Positions 17,267 through 25,727 of a stretch of 64,000 nt of DNA are shown here, one piece after another. The notes below the pieces were generated by a model. The model worked only from the letters and a program-made list of their open reading frames with translations, was not told where the DNA came from and made no database searches. Made by a program: the position numbers and the translations under genes. Each line of letters opens with the position of its first letter. Position 1 is the first letter of the stretch. Source of the stretch: Sphingobium sp. DEHP117 (GTDB lineage Bacteria > Pseudomonadota > Alphaproteobacteria > Sphingomonadales > Sphingomonadaceae); NCBI RefSeq assembly GCF_030867385.1, contig NZ_JAPFBJ010000004.1, positions 62,001-126,000 on the forward strand, written 5' to 3'.

Positions 17267-17675
17267 GTGCCTCATATTGGGCGACAGCATCGGGCTGGGG
17301 ACCGCACGCGCCATCAACGCGAAATATGCCCCCCAGTGCGATGTGCTAGCGGCCGAGCGTGTGCATGCACATCAGATACTTGGATGGCGTTTCCCAACGA
17401 AGAAGTACGGCGCATGCGTCTTTTCGGTCGGATCCAACGACGATGCAAGGTCTGATCTCGCCGCCAGGCTGACGAGTATCCGTATCCGGACCATCTGCCA
17501 TCGGGTCATTTGGCTTCTTCCTTACAGTCGTCAACATGCCTACATTGTGAACTCGGTCGCTGCGACCTATGCTGATGAGACGATCGATCTGCTGCGCTTT
17601 CCGACGCGGGATCGGATACACCCGACGCGCTACGACCTCGTAGCGCGGGTACTACTGCGGTCGGACCCGGACTGA
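17241..17675 (+). CDS. Small SGNH/GDSL-type hydrolase
   Basis: The protein has 144 residues. Blocks of the SGNH fold are visible: ILGDSIGLGTARAI with the nucleophile serine near residue 16, FSVGSNDD with the oxyanion asparagine, and DRIHPTRYDLVARVLL with the DxxH pair near the C-terminus. It is shorter than most members of the family, so it is a minimal version. No signal peptide is evident. SGNH enzymes remove acyl groups from lipids, glycans or peptidoglycan. Nearby are a two-TM protein and a lytic transglycosylase, so a part in envelope remodelling for conjugation is possible, but this is inference. Confidence 0.65.
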   Translation: MPGSRSVFECLILGDSIGLGTARAINAKYAPQCDVLAAERVHAHQILGWRFPTKKYGACVFSVGSNDDARSDLAARLTSIRIRTICHRVIWLLPYSRQHAYIVNSVAATYADETIDLLRFPTRDRIHPTRYDLVARVLLRSDPD

Positions 17676-17814
17676 CGCGCACGCATCTTCTGCATCGCGT
17701 TGCAACGCCGACCTTTGGCATCTGTGCATCTCAGATGAGGCAAGTTCCAATTTTGCGGTACCTGATACTCCGATTAGCCTTTGTGCACGATTATCGGCTA
17801 TACAGGTTGCTGAG

Positions 17815-18084
17815 ATGCGATATCTGACGGCGATCGAACTGGCGAACTGGATGGCGCTTTATGTCGCTGCCGGTTCGTGCTGCGTGATCGCCATGGCGCT
17901 CTCCTGCGCGACGACAATGGTGGAAGTGGTTCGCGAGCGCGGCTGGTCCAGCGTCAATTCCCTTCGGTCCGCCATCCTGTTTGTCCCGAAAATATGGTGG
18001 CGCTGGCAAAAGCTGTACCTGACTTCCATGCCTGTGACGCTCGGCATCGTCATTCTCTTCGCCACATCGATGCGCTGGAGCTAG
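17815..18084 (+). CDS. Hypothetical membrane protein, 89 residues
   Basis: The protein has two predicted membrane segments, at about residues 12-34 (WMALYVAAGSCCVIAMALSC) and 70-86 (SMPVTLGIVILFATSM). A basic amphipathic part lies between them (PKIWWRWQKLYL). No family is recognised. Its stop (TAG at 18082-18084) overlaps the original stop of the convergent minus-strand gene that was later split by the IS21 element. The spacing shows that both were normal neighbours before the insertion. Confidence 0.5.
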   Translation: MRYLTAIELANWMALYVAAGSCCVIAMALSCATTMVEVVRERGWSSVNSLRSAILFVPKIWWRWQKLYLTSMPVTLGIVILFATSMRWS

Positions 18085-18132
18085 GCGCCCGCCGCGCGAC
18101 GGACGATAGCGCCGATGCGGCCCGTTTCCACA

Positions 18133-18140
18133 TCCGCCGG
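18133..18140 (+). repeat. Left target-site duplication of IS21 copy 2 (TCCGCCGG)
   Basis: Eight bases directly outside the left IS end are repeated exactly at 20660-20667 outside the right end, proving a simple insertion. Confidence 0.92.
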
Positions 18141-18252
18141 TGTGGATCGGCGTGCAAAAAGGACCCCGTTAGCGGGGTGATCGGCGTCTAAAAGGGACCC
18201 CTCATTTCGATGGTTTAAGCAGCCGGCTGGATTTTCAGGCGGCGAGATCGGG

Positions 18253-19767
18253 ATGTTGATTTTGGAGACAGTGGTTCGGATTCGGCGCGAGTATGCCGGC
18301 GGCAAGGCGATCAAGGCGATCGCGCGGGATTTGCATGTGTCGCGGAAGGTGATCCGCAAGGCGATCCGGGCGCCGGAAGGCGCATTCGACTATCAGCGCA
18401 AGGTTCAGCCACTGCCTAGGATCGGGCCGTTTCAGGATCGCCTGAACACACTGCTGGAAGAGAACGAGGTGCGCGGCAGGCGCGAGCGACTGCGGATGAC
18501 GCGGATACATGATCTGCTGGAGCGCGAAGGTTTTGAGGGTTCCTACGATGCCGTTCGGCGCTACGCGGCGCGCTGGAAGGCCGACCGGCGCAAGGATGCC
18601 GGCGATGGTGTCACCGCCTTCATCCCGCTGATGTTCAAGCCGGGCGAGGCCTACCAGTTCGACTGGAGCCATGAGGATGTGGAGATCGCCGGCAAGCCGA
18701 TGCGCGTGAAGGTTGCGCATATGCGGCTGTGTGCATCGCGGGCGGTCTATGTCCGGGCCTATCCGCGCGAGAGTCAGGAGATGCTGTTCGACGCGCATGC
18801 GCGCGGCTTTGCTTTCTTCGGCGGCGTGCCGGGCCGCGGCATCTACGATAATATGAAGACGGCGGTGACGAGCGTGTTCACGGGGAAGGAGCGGGTCTTC
18901 AACCGGCGGTTCCTGATCATGACCGACCATTATATGGTCGAGCCCACCGCCTGCTCGCCGGCGGCGGGATGGGAGAAGGGCCAGGTCGAGAACCAGGTGC
19001 AGACGATCCGGGGCCGCTTCTTCCAACCCCGGTTGCGGTTCGCCAGCCTCGACGAGCTCAATGGCTGGCTGGAGGCCGAGTGCCAGCGCTGGGCGGAACG
19101 ACAGGCACACCCGGAACAGGGCGAGCTGACCGTGGCGCAGGCGCTGGAGATCGAGCGATCGGCACTGCAGCCGATGCTGGGACCGTTCGACGGCTTTAAC
19201 GAGAGCGAGCATGCGGTGACGGGCACCTGCCTGATCAGCTTCGATCGCAACCGCTACTCGGTTCTCTCGACGGTGGCGCGGCGGACGGTGCAGGTCCGGG
19301 CCTATGCCGACCGCATTGTCGTGCGCTGCGGCGAGGAGGTTGTCGCCGAGCATCCCCGCTACTTCGGGCGCAACCGCACGATCTATGACCCCTGGCATTA
19401 TCTGCCGGTACTGGCCCGCAAGCCCGGAGCGCTGCGGAACGGCGCGCCCTTCCAGGACTGGGATCTGCCGCCGGCGCTGGCGCGCCTGCGCCGCAAGCTT
19501 GGCAATGGCGACGATGCCGACCGCCGGTTCGTCCGTGTGCTGTCGGCCGTGCTGACCGATGGTCTGGAGCCGGTCGAAGCGGCCGTCCGCGAGGCATTGG
19601 CGACCGGCACGGCGAGCGACGACCTGATCCTCAACATCCTGGCGCGGCGCCGCGAACCGCCGCGACCGCTCACCATCATCACCTCCGAAGACAGCGCCTT
19701 GCGCCATCCGCCGATCGCCGACTGCGCCCGTTACGACCAGCTGAGGACCTTCGATGCAGCGGCATGA
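18253..19767 (+). CDS. istA: IS21-family transposase IstA (copy 2)
   Basis: This 504-residue protein has [23 protein letters not shown] near residues 17-36. The integrase core has [15 protein letters not shown] (first Asp), [10 protein letters not shown] (second Asp) and [19 protein letters not shown] (Glu). It differs strongly in sequence from the first IstA in the window, so it represents a separate IS21 lineage. The frame is intact from the ATG at 18253, with only a weak GAG-type ribosome site. Confidence 0.96.
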   Translation: MLILETVVRIRREYAGGKAIKAIARDLHVSRKVIRKAIRAPEGAFDYQRKVQPLPRIGPFQDRLNTLLEENEVRGRRERLRMTRIHDLLEREGFEGSYDAVRRYAARWKADRRKDAGDGVTAFIPLMFKPGEAYQFDWSHEDVEIAGKPMRVKVAHMRLCASRAVYVRAYPRESQEMLFDAHARGFAFFGGVPGRGIYDNMKTAVTSVFTGKERVFNRRFLIMTDHYMVEPTACSPAAGWEKGQVENQVQTIRGRFFQPRLRFASLDELNGWLEAECQRWAERQAHPEQGELTVAQALEIERSALQPMLGPFDGFNESEHAVTGTCLISFDRNRYSVLSTVARRTVQVRAYADRIVVRCGEEVVAEHPRYFGRNRTIYDPWHYLPVLARKPGALRNGAPFQDWDLPPALARLRRKLGNGDDADRRFVRVLSAVLTDGLEPVEAAVREALATGTASDDLILNILARRREPPRPLTIITSEDSALRHPPIADCARYDQLRTFDAAA

Positions 19768-20482
19768 CATGATCGAGGCGATGCGCGGGCTTGGGCTCAA
19801 GGGCATGGCGGGCGCGTTCGACGATGCGGTCACCACCGGCCTTCAGCGCCAGCGCACCACGATGGAGATACTGACCGACCTTCTGCGCGCGGAAGCAACA
19901 CATCGCCATGCTGCCTCGATCCGATACCGGATGGCGGCCGCCCGGCTGCCGGTCGTGAAGGATATCGATGCGTTCCGGTTCGAGGGCACGCCGATCAACG
20001 AGGGGCTGGTGCGTTCGCTGCACAGTGGCGCGTTCCTGCCCGCTCGGCGCAACATCGTCCTGGTCGGCGGCACGGGCACCGGCAAAACCCACCTGGCCAT
20101 CGCCATCGCCGCCAATGTCGTTCGCTCGGGTGCGCGAGGCCGCTACTTCAACACCGTCGATCTGGTGACCCGCCTCGAAGAGGAGGCCAGGATCGGCAAG
20201 AGCGGCGCTCTCGCCGCCCAGCTATCCCGCCTCGACCTGATCGTGCTCGACGAACTGGGATATCTGCCGTTCGCCCGCTCGGGCGGCCAGTTGCTGTTCC
20301 ACCTGATCAGCAAGCTCTACGAGCAGACCAGCGTCATCATCACCACCAACCTCGCGTTCGGCGAATGGCCCACCGTGTTCGGCGATCCCAAGATGACCAC
20401 CGCGCTCCTTGATCGCGTCACCCACCATTGCGACATCGTCGAGACCGGCAATGACAGCTGGCGCTTCAAAAACCGCAGCTGA
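19754..20482 (+). CDS. istB: IS21-family ATPase helper IstB (copy 2)
   Basis: This 242-residue AAA+ protein has Walker [17 protein letters not shown] and Walker [13 protein letters not shown], ending in [20 protein letters not shown]. It overlaps istA by 14 bases. Its role is the same as that of the first IstB: target DNA binding and delivery to IstA. Confidence 0.96.
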   Translation: MQRHDMIEAMRGLGLKGMAGAFDDAVTTGLQRQRTTMEILTDLLRAEATHRHAASIRYRMAAARLPVVKDIDAFRFEGTPINEGLVRSLHSGAFLPARRNIVLVGGTGTGKTHLAIAIAANVVRSGARGRYFNTVDLVTRLEEEARIGKSGALAAQLSRLDLIVLDELGYLPFARSGGQLLFHLISKLYEQTSVIITTNLAFGEWPTVFGDPKMTTALLDRVTHHCDIVETGNDSWRFKNRS

Positions 20483-20513
20483 TCGCCCCCACCGACCTCC
20501 GATTAAAAGATGC

Positions 20514-20572
20514 TTTGCGCTGCGCGCGCCTCCGGTCGGGCTCCGCCCTCCCTACGCCGCGCGCAGCGCAAA
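20514..20572 (+). terminator. Long hairpin after istB (copy 2)
   Basis: A perfect 15-bp stem (TTTGCGCTGCGCGCG, 20514-20528, with 20558-20572) has a loop containing GTCGGGCTCCGCCCTCC. It begins 31 bp after the istB stop and resembles the hairpin after the other istB in position and in its apical CGGGCTNCGCCCTC sequence. Confidence 0.6.
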
Positions 20573-20659
20573 GGCGCGTGTCCGATCAACCTTGCGCCAT
20601 CGTGAAAGGGGGTCCCTTTTGCGCGCCGATAGGGGGTCCCGTTTGCACGCCGATTGACA

Positions 20660-20667
20660 TCCGCCGG
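20660..20667 (+). repeat. Right target-site duplication of IS21 copy 2 (TCCGCCGG)
   Basis: It is an exact copy of 18133-18140, directly outside the right IS end at 20659. Confidence 0.92.
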
Positions 20668-21903
20668 TGATACACACACGAGTGGACCAATTTGCGCCAT
20701 GCGCGGATGAGTGACAGCTTTTGCGGCTAGATACGTCTCATCAGTTGATCCCATGGCTTCCACGATGATCGACCTGATCTCGCCGGTTTCGCGAGAGCGC
20801 AGTTCCAGGATGAAGTCAGGCCGGCAGGCGCCGATCGGCGTAAGTGTGTCGAAAACCGGTTTCTCAATGGTGAGGTCGATTCCGATGCGATCGAACGTCC
20901 ATTGGAGTTTGATCAATTCGCGGAGCACTGCGCGTTCAAATTCGGAATCTACCGGAACGAAGCGTTTCCCTGAGAAAATAGGCTGGGCGTAGGCACGGAG
21001 CGGCGCATACCCATGGGCTTCAGGATATTCCCCAGCAACGACGATCGTCAGGTAAGGCCCCTTGATCTGGTTTCCACGGATCGACGGCGATTGGACGCGA
21101 TTGGCGAGGACAACCGGATCGCTTCCCGGCACATATATGGTGGAGCCGCGGACATCCTGAGCAAATAGGGCCAGGAACGCCTGCGGAGCATGGCCGCGGG
21201 GCCAGCCTCGGGCAAGTTCACGCAGACGCGCGTACATGCGTCGGCTGTGTAGCGCCTGAGCATGCGTCCAGAACGCGCGACCCAGTTCAATGCCTGGCGC
21301 GATTTCGACTTTTCCGGCCGCAACGGAGAGCACGCGGAATTCGGTTTTGATGGAACGCTCGGCCGTATCGAACGATGGAGGCAGGCAACGATTCAAGCCG
21401 GAAAGAGCAAGAAGCCGCCAAAGCAACCGCGCCAGGCGCGGGATCGATGCCTGACGGGTACGATCATCGGTGCTGTCCTCCTCGGGACGTTGGGCAAGCT
21501 TCTCGGGCGCGGGGCGCAGAACCTCGAAATAGCCGGCGGGCGGTTCCGCAGGGCTTTCCTGTGTCCACACTTCGGTGATGCGGTTTGTTGCCTGTTCGCG
21601 GAAAAACGGGCAATCGGGTTGATGCTCGGGCCGATCAGTGCTCGTAAGACGCCGCAGGTAGTAGGTTTCAGCTTCCGAGAGGAAGGCGGGAGTCAGGATG
21701 GGCGGCGGTTCACCTGGCGGCAAGCAGTCACAGGCGATCCACTTTTCGCCGATGCGCGCTTGCTGGACGAGCATGATCCCCGCTTCTTCATCGGCCCGGG
21801 CACCTTGGCCGATGTACCAGCGAACCAGGGCATTCCGAACGGCCTCTGGAAGAGGAATTCGGCCCTTTCCGCAGCCATTGCTGTATCGCGCGATCAGCCA
21901 CAT
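20660..21903 (-). pseudogene. DUF1173-like protein gene, 3' end split off by IS21 copy 2
   Basis: About 413 residues read from the ATG at 21903 to the IS junction (last native residues LVCVSPAD). The frame then runs into IS DNA and stops at 20503. The native tail, VETGRIGAIVRRAAGA and a stop, is found on the far side of the IS at 18081-18140, so only about 17 codons were removed. The protein has an early Cys cluster (WIACDCLPPG, then HQPDCPFF) and a C-terminal region with CRPDFILEL and SIIVEAMG, which may be a nuclease-like fold. It resembles DUF1173 proteins found on conjugative elements; that match is from memory and moderate. Because the loss is small, some function may remain. Confidence 0.7.
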
Positions 21904-22013
21904 TTCGCTCTCGCAAGAGCTGTGCGGCCGGCCGTCAGAGTGTCTCGGGGCGGATTGACAAGATGGACTCGGCTGGCGTCCATTTTCCTCGGTTCAAGAA
22001 TGGGGAGGTCGTC

Positions 22014-22979
22014 ATGCGTGCTTTTTTCTTGGGTGTCGCCACCGTCGGCCTGATCTGTTCCGTCGAAGCGCCCGCCGTCTCGAGGCCTGAACACGCGGTC
22101 CGAAGCGTCCAGCTCATCGCGATGGGCGCCCCGGTGAAGCAAGACGTCGCGGCGCCGGCTGCGCCAGTTCGGGATCTGCCAGATGCGACACTGTTGCCGC
22201 CGGTTGGGGACTTTCGGGTGCATGACCTCAGTCGGCAATGGGTGGAATTCCAGATGGCGAACAATTTCATGGACACAAATCCCCGGTCGGCGCCTGCCGA
22301 TGCCGAAGATCCGTTCGCCCATGTGGGCGTCGCGCAGTTGGGCGCGATGGCGGTCGAAGCACAGCTCCCGCCTGCATCCAGCGTGCCTGTCCCGCTCTGG
22401 ATGCGAGGCGGCGCCATGTTCGCGTCGGCGGCTTATCATTATGTGCCTGGCTGCTCTTCGCCGGGTTACCGGCCGACCGGATTTCTGACGTCCGATGCCG
22501 AGATGCGCCGGGCTAGTTACTACGACATGATGAGCAACATCGCATGCCAATATGGCATTCCGGTTGGCCTGTTCGATGCCATGATCATCCGGGAAAGCCG
22601 GTATCGGCCCGACGCTTTCTCGCGCAAGAACGCATTCGGGCTCACACAGTTGATGCCCGACACGGCAGTTGCACTGGGCGTCAACCGTTACAGCATCAAT
22701 GAGAACCTGCGCGGGGGCGCGAAATATCTGCGCCAGCAGCTCGACCGTTTCGGCCACTATCATCTCGCGCTCGCCGCCTACAATGCAGGACCGGGGCGGA
22801 TTCGGAATGGCCTGGTCCCGCAGATCCCTGAAACGCAAGCCTATGTGGACAATGTTCTGCTCAACTGGTCGCGATTGAGCGGGATCGGGCGCCAGGCGAC
22901 AATCATTTCGACGACAGCCGGCCCTAACACGCAGCTGCGCCCAACAATCGGAAGGAAGGCGTCCGTCTCGACATTCTAG
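22014..22979 (+). CDS. Lytic transglycosylase, SLT domain (VirB1-like)
   Basis: The protein has 321 residues. A signal peptide (MRAFFLGVATVGLICSVEAP) is followed by a low-complexity linker and then the SLT domain at about residues 175-290: ACQYGIPVGLFDAMIIRESR with the catalytic glutamate, FSRKNAFGLTQLMPDTAVAL, RGGAKYLRQQLDRFG and LALAAYNAGPGRI. The ATG at 22014 is preceded by GGGGAGG, which makes it the start rather than the upstream 21963. It would cut peptidoglycan locally so the conjugation channel can pass, as VirB1 and F-plasmid Orf169 do. It is transcribed in the same direction as the T4SS operon but about 1.5 kb ahead of it. Confidence 0.93.
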   Translation: MRAFFLGVATVGLICSVEAPAVSRPEHAVRSVQLIAMGAPVKQDVAAPAAPVRDLPDATLLPPVGDFRVHDLSRQWVEFQMANNFMDTNPRSAPADAEDPFAHVGVAQLGAMAVEAQLPPASSVPVPLWMRGGAMFASAAYHYVPGCSSPGYRPTGFLTSDAEMRRASYYDMMSNIACQYGIPVGLFDAMIIRESRYRPDAFSRKNAFGLTQLMPDTAVALGVNRYSINENLRGGAKYLRQQLDRFGHYHLALAAYNAGPGRIRNGLVPQIPETQAYVDNVLLNWSRLSGIGRQATIISTTAGPNTQLRPTIGRKASVSTF

Positions 22980-23017
22980 CCGCATGGTTTGCTGATCCAT
23001 GTCCACGAACAGTTCGG

Positions 23018-23512
23018 CTAGAGGTCGAAATCGTCGCCATGGGTGAGGCGATTTCTGCGCTCATGAATAGCTTGGACCTCCTCGGTCACCTTCTTGATCA
23101 ATGCGTTTTGGAGCGACGGGCTCCAGGCCAGCCTGATCTCGGTTCCATCGAAGCCACCCAATTCCTCGAGCACATCAATCATTCGCTCAGGCGCGCGCAC
23201 GCATATGTCGCAGAGCATGAAGACAGCCGTCGAATAACATTTCTGATAATATTCATCGAGACCTTTGAAGGTTTTCAGGCACACATATGCGTGCACTAGA
23301 TTCATGCCGAGCGCGTGCAATATTGTTTCAAATTCAGGAAGCGTCATGGTGACGCGTTTTTCGGGCTTGCTGTGCAGCAAAACGCCCAGCCTCGATTTGC
23401 TGATACCGGTCAGGTGGGCGAGTTTGCGTTGAGTTGCTTTCTTGCAAGCCATCGCCCGCAGGATCAGAGGCACATAGTCCCTCTGCAGCTCGTCGCCTTG
23501 GGCGAGCTCCAC
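23018..23512 (-). CDS. XRE-type helix-turn-helix protein
   Basis: This 164-residue protein has an N-terminal Cro/C1-type HTH, ACKKATQRKLAHLTGISKSRLGVLLHSK (residues 22-49 or so), followed by an alpha-helical C-terminal region (LEELGGFDGTEIRLAWSP and an acidic end). The start is probably the TTG at 23512; an internal ATG at 23452 would remove part of the HTH. The C-terminal half is not recognised. Its position beside the T4SS operon and the divergent lytic transglycosylase suggests control of transfer or maintenance genes, which is inference. Confidence 0.75.
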   Translation of the reverse strand: MELAQGDELQRDYVPLILRAMACKKATQRKLAHLTGISKSRLGVLLHSKPEKRVTMTLPEFETILHALGMNLVHAYVCLKTFKGLDEYYQKCYSTAVFMLCDICVRAPERMIDVLEELGGFDGTEIRLAWSPSLQNALIKKVTEEVQAIHERRNRLTHGDDFDL

Positions 23513-23663
23513 AACTTACGCCCCTAACTTGGCAAGAGATGTCATATCGATCCCCCAATGCCGTTCGGATGGGGAAGACAATCATAGCAGAAAAGCCAAT
23601 GCAAGCGTGGTTTCGACCAGATTTGTCCGAACCGAAAGGCTAACGCATTGGTGACCGCGCTTG

Positions 23664-24104
23664 TTAGTGCCGGGACCCCTTGAATGGGCCGGTCTCGCGA
23701 GGTTGATCGAACTCGTCCAACTGGAGCTTGGAAATCACGCGAGCTGCCCGCTGCTCGACTATATAGTTGAATAAAAGGGCAGAAAGAGCGTCCCCAACAG
23801 AAATGTTGGTTTCGAGTCTTGTTTCGAGCAATTCTTTTATTCTCTCAAGATTTTTGGCACTCGTCTCCGTAATCTCTAAATGGATCTGAATGCTTCCGCC
23901 TGTAGGGACAGCCACCAGATGGCGCTTTAGGTTCTCCGCATCCTCATCATCTATCTTTTCTATTCCTGGAACGCGGCTGTTCACGAGATTTTCGAGCGTC
24001 TGATAGCACTTAGTACTATTAGAATGAAGGCGAAGGCTCTCAGTCGTGAGATGAAAGAAGCGTTCGGAGATATCCAGTGTAAAGTCTCGTGAGTCAGCGC
24101 CCAT
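23664..24104 (-). CDS. Hypothetical protein upstream of the T4SS operon, possible DNA-binding accessory protein
   Basis: The protein has about 146 residues from the ATG at 24104, which has AGGA upstream; the frame extends to 24131 without a ribosome site. It is predicted to be mostly helical (AKNLERIKELLETRLETNIS, then GDALSALLFNYIVEQRAARV). The gene is noticeably more AT-rich than its neighbours, hinting at a separate origin. It is read divergently from the tra operon, the position where relaxosome or transfer-regulator genes often lie. No family is recognised with confidence. Confidence 0.5.
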   Translation of the reverse strand: MGADSRDFTLDISERFFHLTTESLRLHSNSTKCYQTLENLVNSRVPGIEKIDDEDAENLKRHLVAVPTGGSIQIHLEITETSAKNLERIKELLETRLETNISVGDALSALLFNYIVEQRAARVISKLQLDEFDQPRETGPFKGSRH

Positions 24105-24473
24105 AGTGCCCACGTCCTGAACTGCCCTCATCCATTAGAGCCCGATCGATGGTCGGTTGCCTTGCCGGGATTATGAACAGGCAATGGTTAATATCTGACG
24201 AGTCTTGCGCCGCGAATCTACCGCGAATGAAGCCTGTCCGCAATTGCAGGGCATAACGCCCCGTCAACCCGGCCAATTTGCCCCATATGACGGGGCAGGA
24301 TGCCCTGATCACCGGGACACGGTGCCCCATTTTCATCACCGACATCGAACATGATCGAAAATTTTCCCGATTCGGGAGGGGGCTGATCCCATACGTCGTT
24401 GCGGTGCGGCGATGTGATTGGCCAGCTTTGTTTGGGCGCGGTTCCGTCGCGTCTCCAATCGAAGGAAATCCAC
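24105..24473. promoter_or_regulatory. Leader and promoter region of the T4SS operon
   Basis: This 369-bp non-coding region contains the hairpin TGCCCC-ATATGAC-GGGGCA (24279-24297), a nearby GGTGCCCC and the small palindrome CCCGA-T-TCGGG (24366-24376). No gene is convincing on either strand. It must hold the tra promoter and probably control sites. An oriT could also lie here, but no recognisable nic sequence was seen and the relaxase gene is 38 kb away. Confidence 0.5.
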
Positions 24474-24794
24474 ATGCAGTCTGTCCTCCAAAAGAGCGGA
24501 CACGCGGAGCTGGCGATCCTCGCCCTCGCCGTACTCCTGTTCGCTTTTCTCTTCTTCGCCGGTCCCGCCTTCGCCGGCGCCGACACGACGTTCAACACCG
24601 CGCTCACTAAGTTCACCGACTTCCTCGAGGGATCCGGCGGCAAGATCATCACGGTGCTCAGCCTCGCCGGCGGCGTGGTCGCCCTCGCTTCGGGTCGCTT
24701 CTCGATGGGGCAGATCGCGATCCCGGTCGGCGTCGGCGTCGGTGCCGGAACCGGCGTGCCGATCGTCACGTCCACCGTGACCGCGACGATCTGA
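24474..24794 (+). CDS. traA: Conjugative pilin (TraA/TrbC-VirB2 type)
   Basis: The protein has 106 residues from the ATG at 24474, preceded by AAGGAA. A long leader with a hydrophobic core (LAILALAVLLFAFLFFAGPAFA) ends in a signal-peptidase-like AFA site. The mature part of about 70 residues has two hydrophobic stretches (KIITVLSLAGGVVALASG and IAIPVGVGVGAGTGVPIV) separated by a short charged loop, the layout of F-type and VirB2 pilins. First gene of the tra operon, directly before traL as in F. It forms the pilus shaft after leader removal and insertion in the inner membrane. Confidence 0.85.
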   Translation: MQSVLQKSGHAELAILALAVLLFAFLFFAGPAFAGADTTFNTALTKFTDFLEGSGGKIITVLSLAGGVVALASGRFSMGQIAIPVGVGVGAGTGVPIVTSTVTATI

Positions 24795-24853
24795 ACCGAT
24801 CCCAGGCCTGTGCGGAGTAGCAGCTCCGCCCAGGTCCAGGAGGGGGTGGTGCA

Positions 24854-25144
24854 ATGGCCGCAGACAAGTACGTCATTCCAACTCATCTCGACGATCCCGA
24901 GCTGATCGGGCTGTGGACGCTGGATGAGTTCCTGGCGATGGTTATCCCATTCGTCTGGGGGATCCTGTCTCAGCACATCCTTATCGGCATGCTTCTTTCG
25001 GGGGCGGGCTGGTGGGGTCTCAGAAAAGCTAAGGCAGGCCGGGCGACGTCCTGGCTGCTTCACCTGGCCTATTGGCATCTTCCGGCCGGCTTCACCGGCC
25101 TGAGAGCCACGCCACCCTCATATCTTCGACTGATGGCGGGGTGA
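24854..25144 (+). CDS. traL: T4SS protein TraL
   Basis: This 96-residue protein is typical of TraL: YVIPTHLDDPELIGLWTLDE at the N-terminus, then a hydrophobic stretch (FLAMVIPFVWGILSQHILIG) and a WLLHLAYWHLPAG end. It is an inner-membrane part of pilus assembly, equivalent to VirB3. An AGGAGG stands a short distance before the ATG. traE begins one base after its stop. Confidence 0.93.
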   Translation: MAADKYVIPTHLDDPELIGLWTLDEFLAMVIPFVWGILSQHILIGMLLSGAGWWGLRKAKAGRATSWLLHLAYWHLPAGFTGLRATPPSYLRLMAG

Positions 25145-25145
25145 T

Positions 25146-25727
25146 ATGGAACTTTCCTACAGCCATACGAACAGCCAGCGGATCCTGCGCCAGCGCAACA
25201 TTCTGGCCGTCGCCGCGGTGGCGCTCGCCGTGATCACCCTGCTGCTCTGCACGGTCAGCCTGTCGCGCGACCGCGAGGTGGTGCTGCAACCAGTGCTGCG
25301 TTCTCCGCTGACGGTCAGCTCTGCCGGCGTCAGCCGCGAATATCTGGAGATGATCACGCGCGACACGGTCGTGCTGACGCTCGATCGCAGCCCGCAGAAC
25401 CTCGAATACTGGATGAATGCGGTGCTCGACATTGCGAGCCCGCGCACGCAGGGCAAGATCAAGGCCGACCTGCTCAAGATCGTCAGCGAGCAGCGCGGCT
25501 CCTCGATCTCGCAGTTCTTCACCATCCAGAAGATGGAGATCGACACCAGGAACCTCCGCTCGGAGGTGACCGGCGAACTGCACACGATCGTCGGCAACAA
25601 GGTCATCTCCAGCGAGAACCGCACCTTCCGCTACGACTGGGAATATTCCGGCCTGTCGCTGAAGCTGGTGGGCTTCGGGATGGTGAAGACCGGCTCCGCG
25701 AAAGACCAACAGGGGAGCTCATCATGA
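25146..25727 (+). CDS. traE: T4SS protein TraE (VirB5/VirB8-like)
   Basis: This 193-residue protein has one N-terminal membrane segment (NILAVAAVALAVITLLLCTV) and a periplasmic domain containing EYLEMITRDTVVLTLDRSPQ and TGELHTIVGNKVISSENRTF, as in F TraE. It belongs to the core envelope-spanning assembly. Its stop overlaps the traK start (ATGA). Confidence 0.94.
   Translation: MELSYSHTNSQRILRQRNILAVAAVALAVITLLLCTVSLSRDREVVLQPVLRSPLTVSSAGVSREYLEMITRDTVVLTLDRSPQNLEYWMNAVLDIASPRTQGKIKADLLKIVSEQRGSSISQFFTIQKMEIDTRNLRSEVTGELHTIVGNKVISSENRTFRYDWEYSGLSLKLVGFGMVKTGSAKDQQGSSS

Larger units (their letters stand above)
18141..20659 (+). mobile_element. Intact IS21-family insertion sequence (copy 2)
   Basis: The inward-read ends are TGTGGATCGGCGTGCAAAAA (left) and TGTCAATCGGCGTGCAAACG (right). 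Each is followed by GGACCCC and a second internal copy of the repeat (CGGCGTCTAAAAGGGACCCC left, CGGCGCGCAAAAGGGACCCC right). An 8-bp duplication TCCGCCGG flanks the 2519-bp element. It carries intact istA and istB and lies inside a DUF1173-like gene. The perfect duplication implies a recent insertion. Confidence 0.95.

Noticed and set aside
21262..22053. Plus-strand frame of 263 residues opposite the DUF1173-like gene
   Set aside because: It runs antisense to a gene with protein-like sequence and across the divergent promoter into the transglycosylase gene; no ribosome site or family similarity.
24105..24473. oriT in the tra leader
   Set aside because: There are inverted repeats but no recognisable nic region, and the relaxase gene is at the other end of the window; not enough to call.
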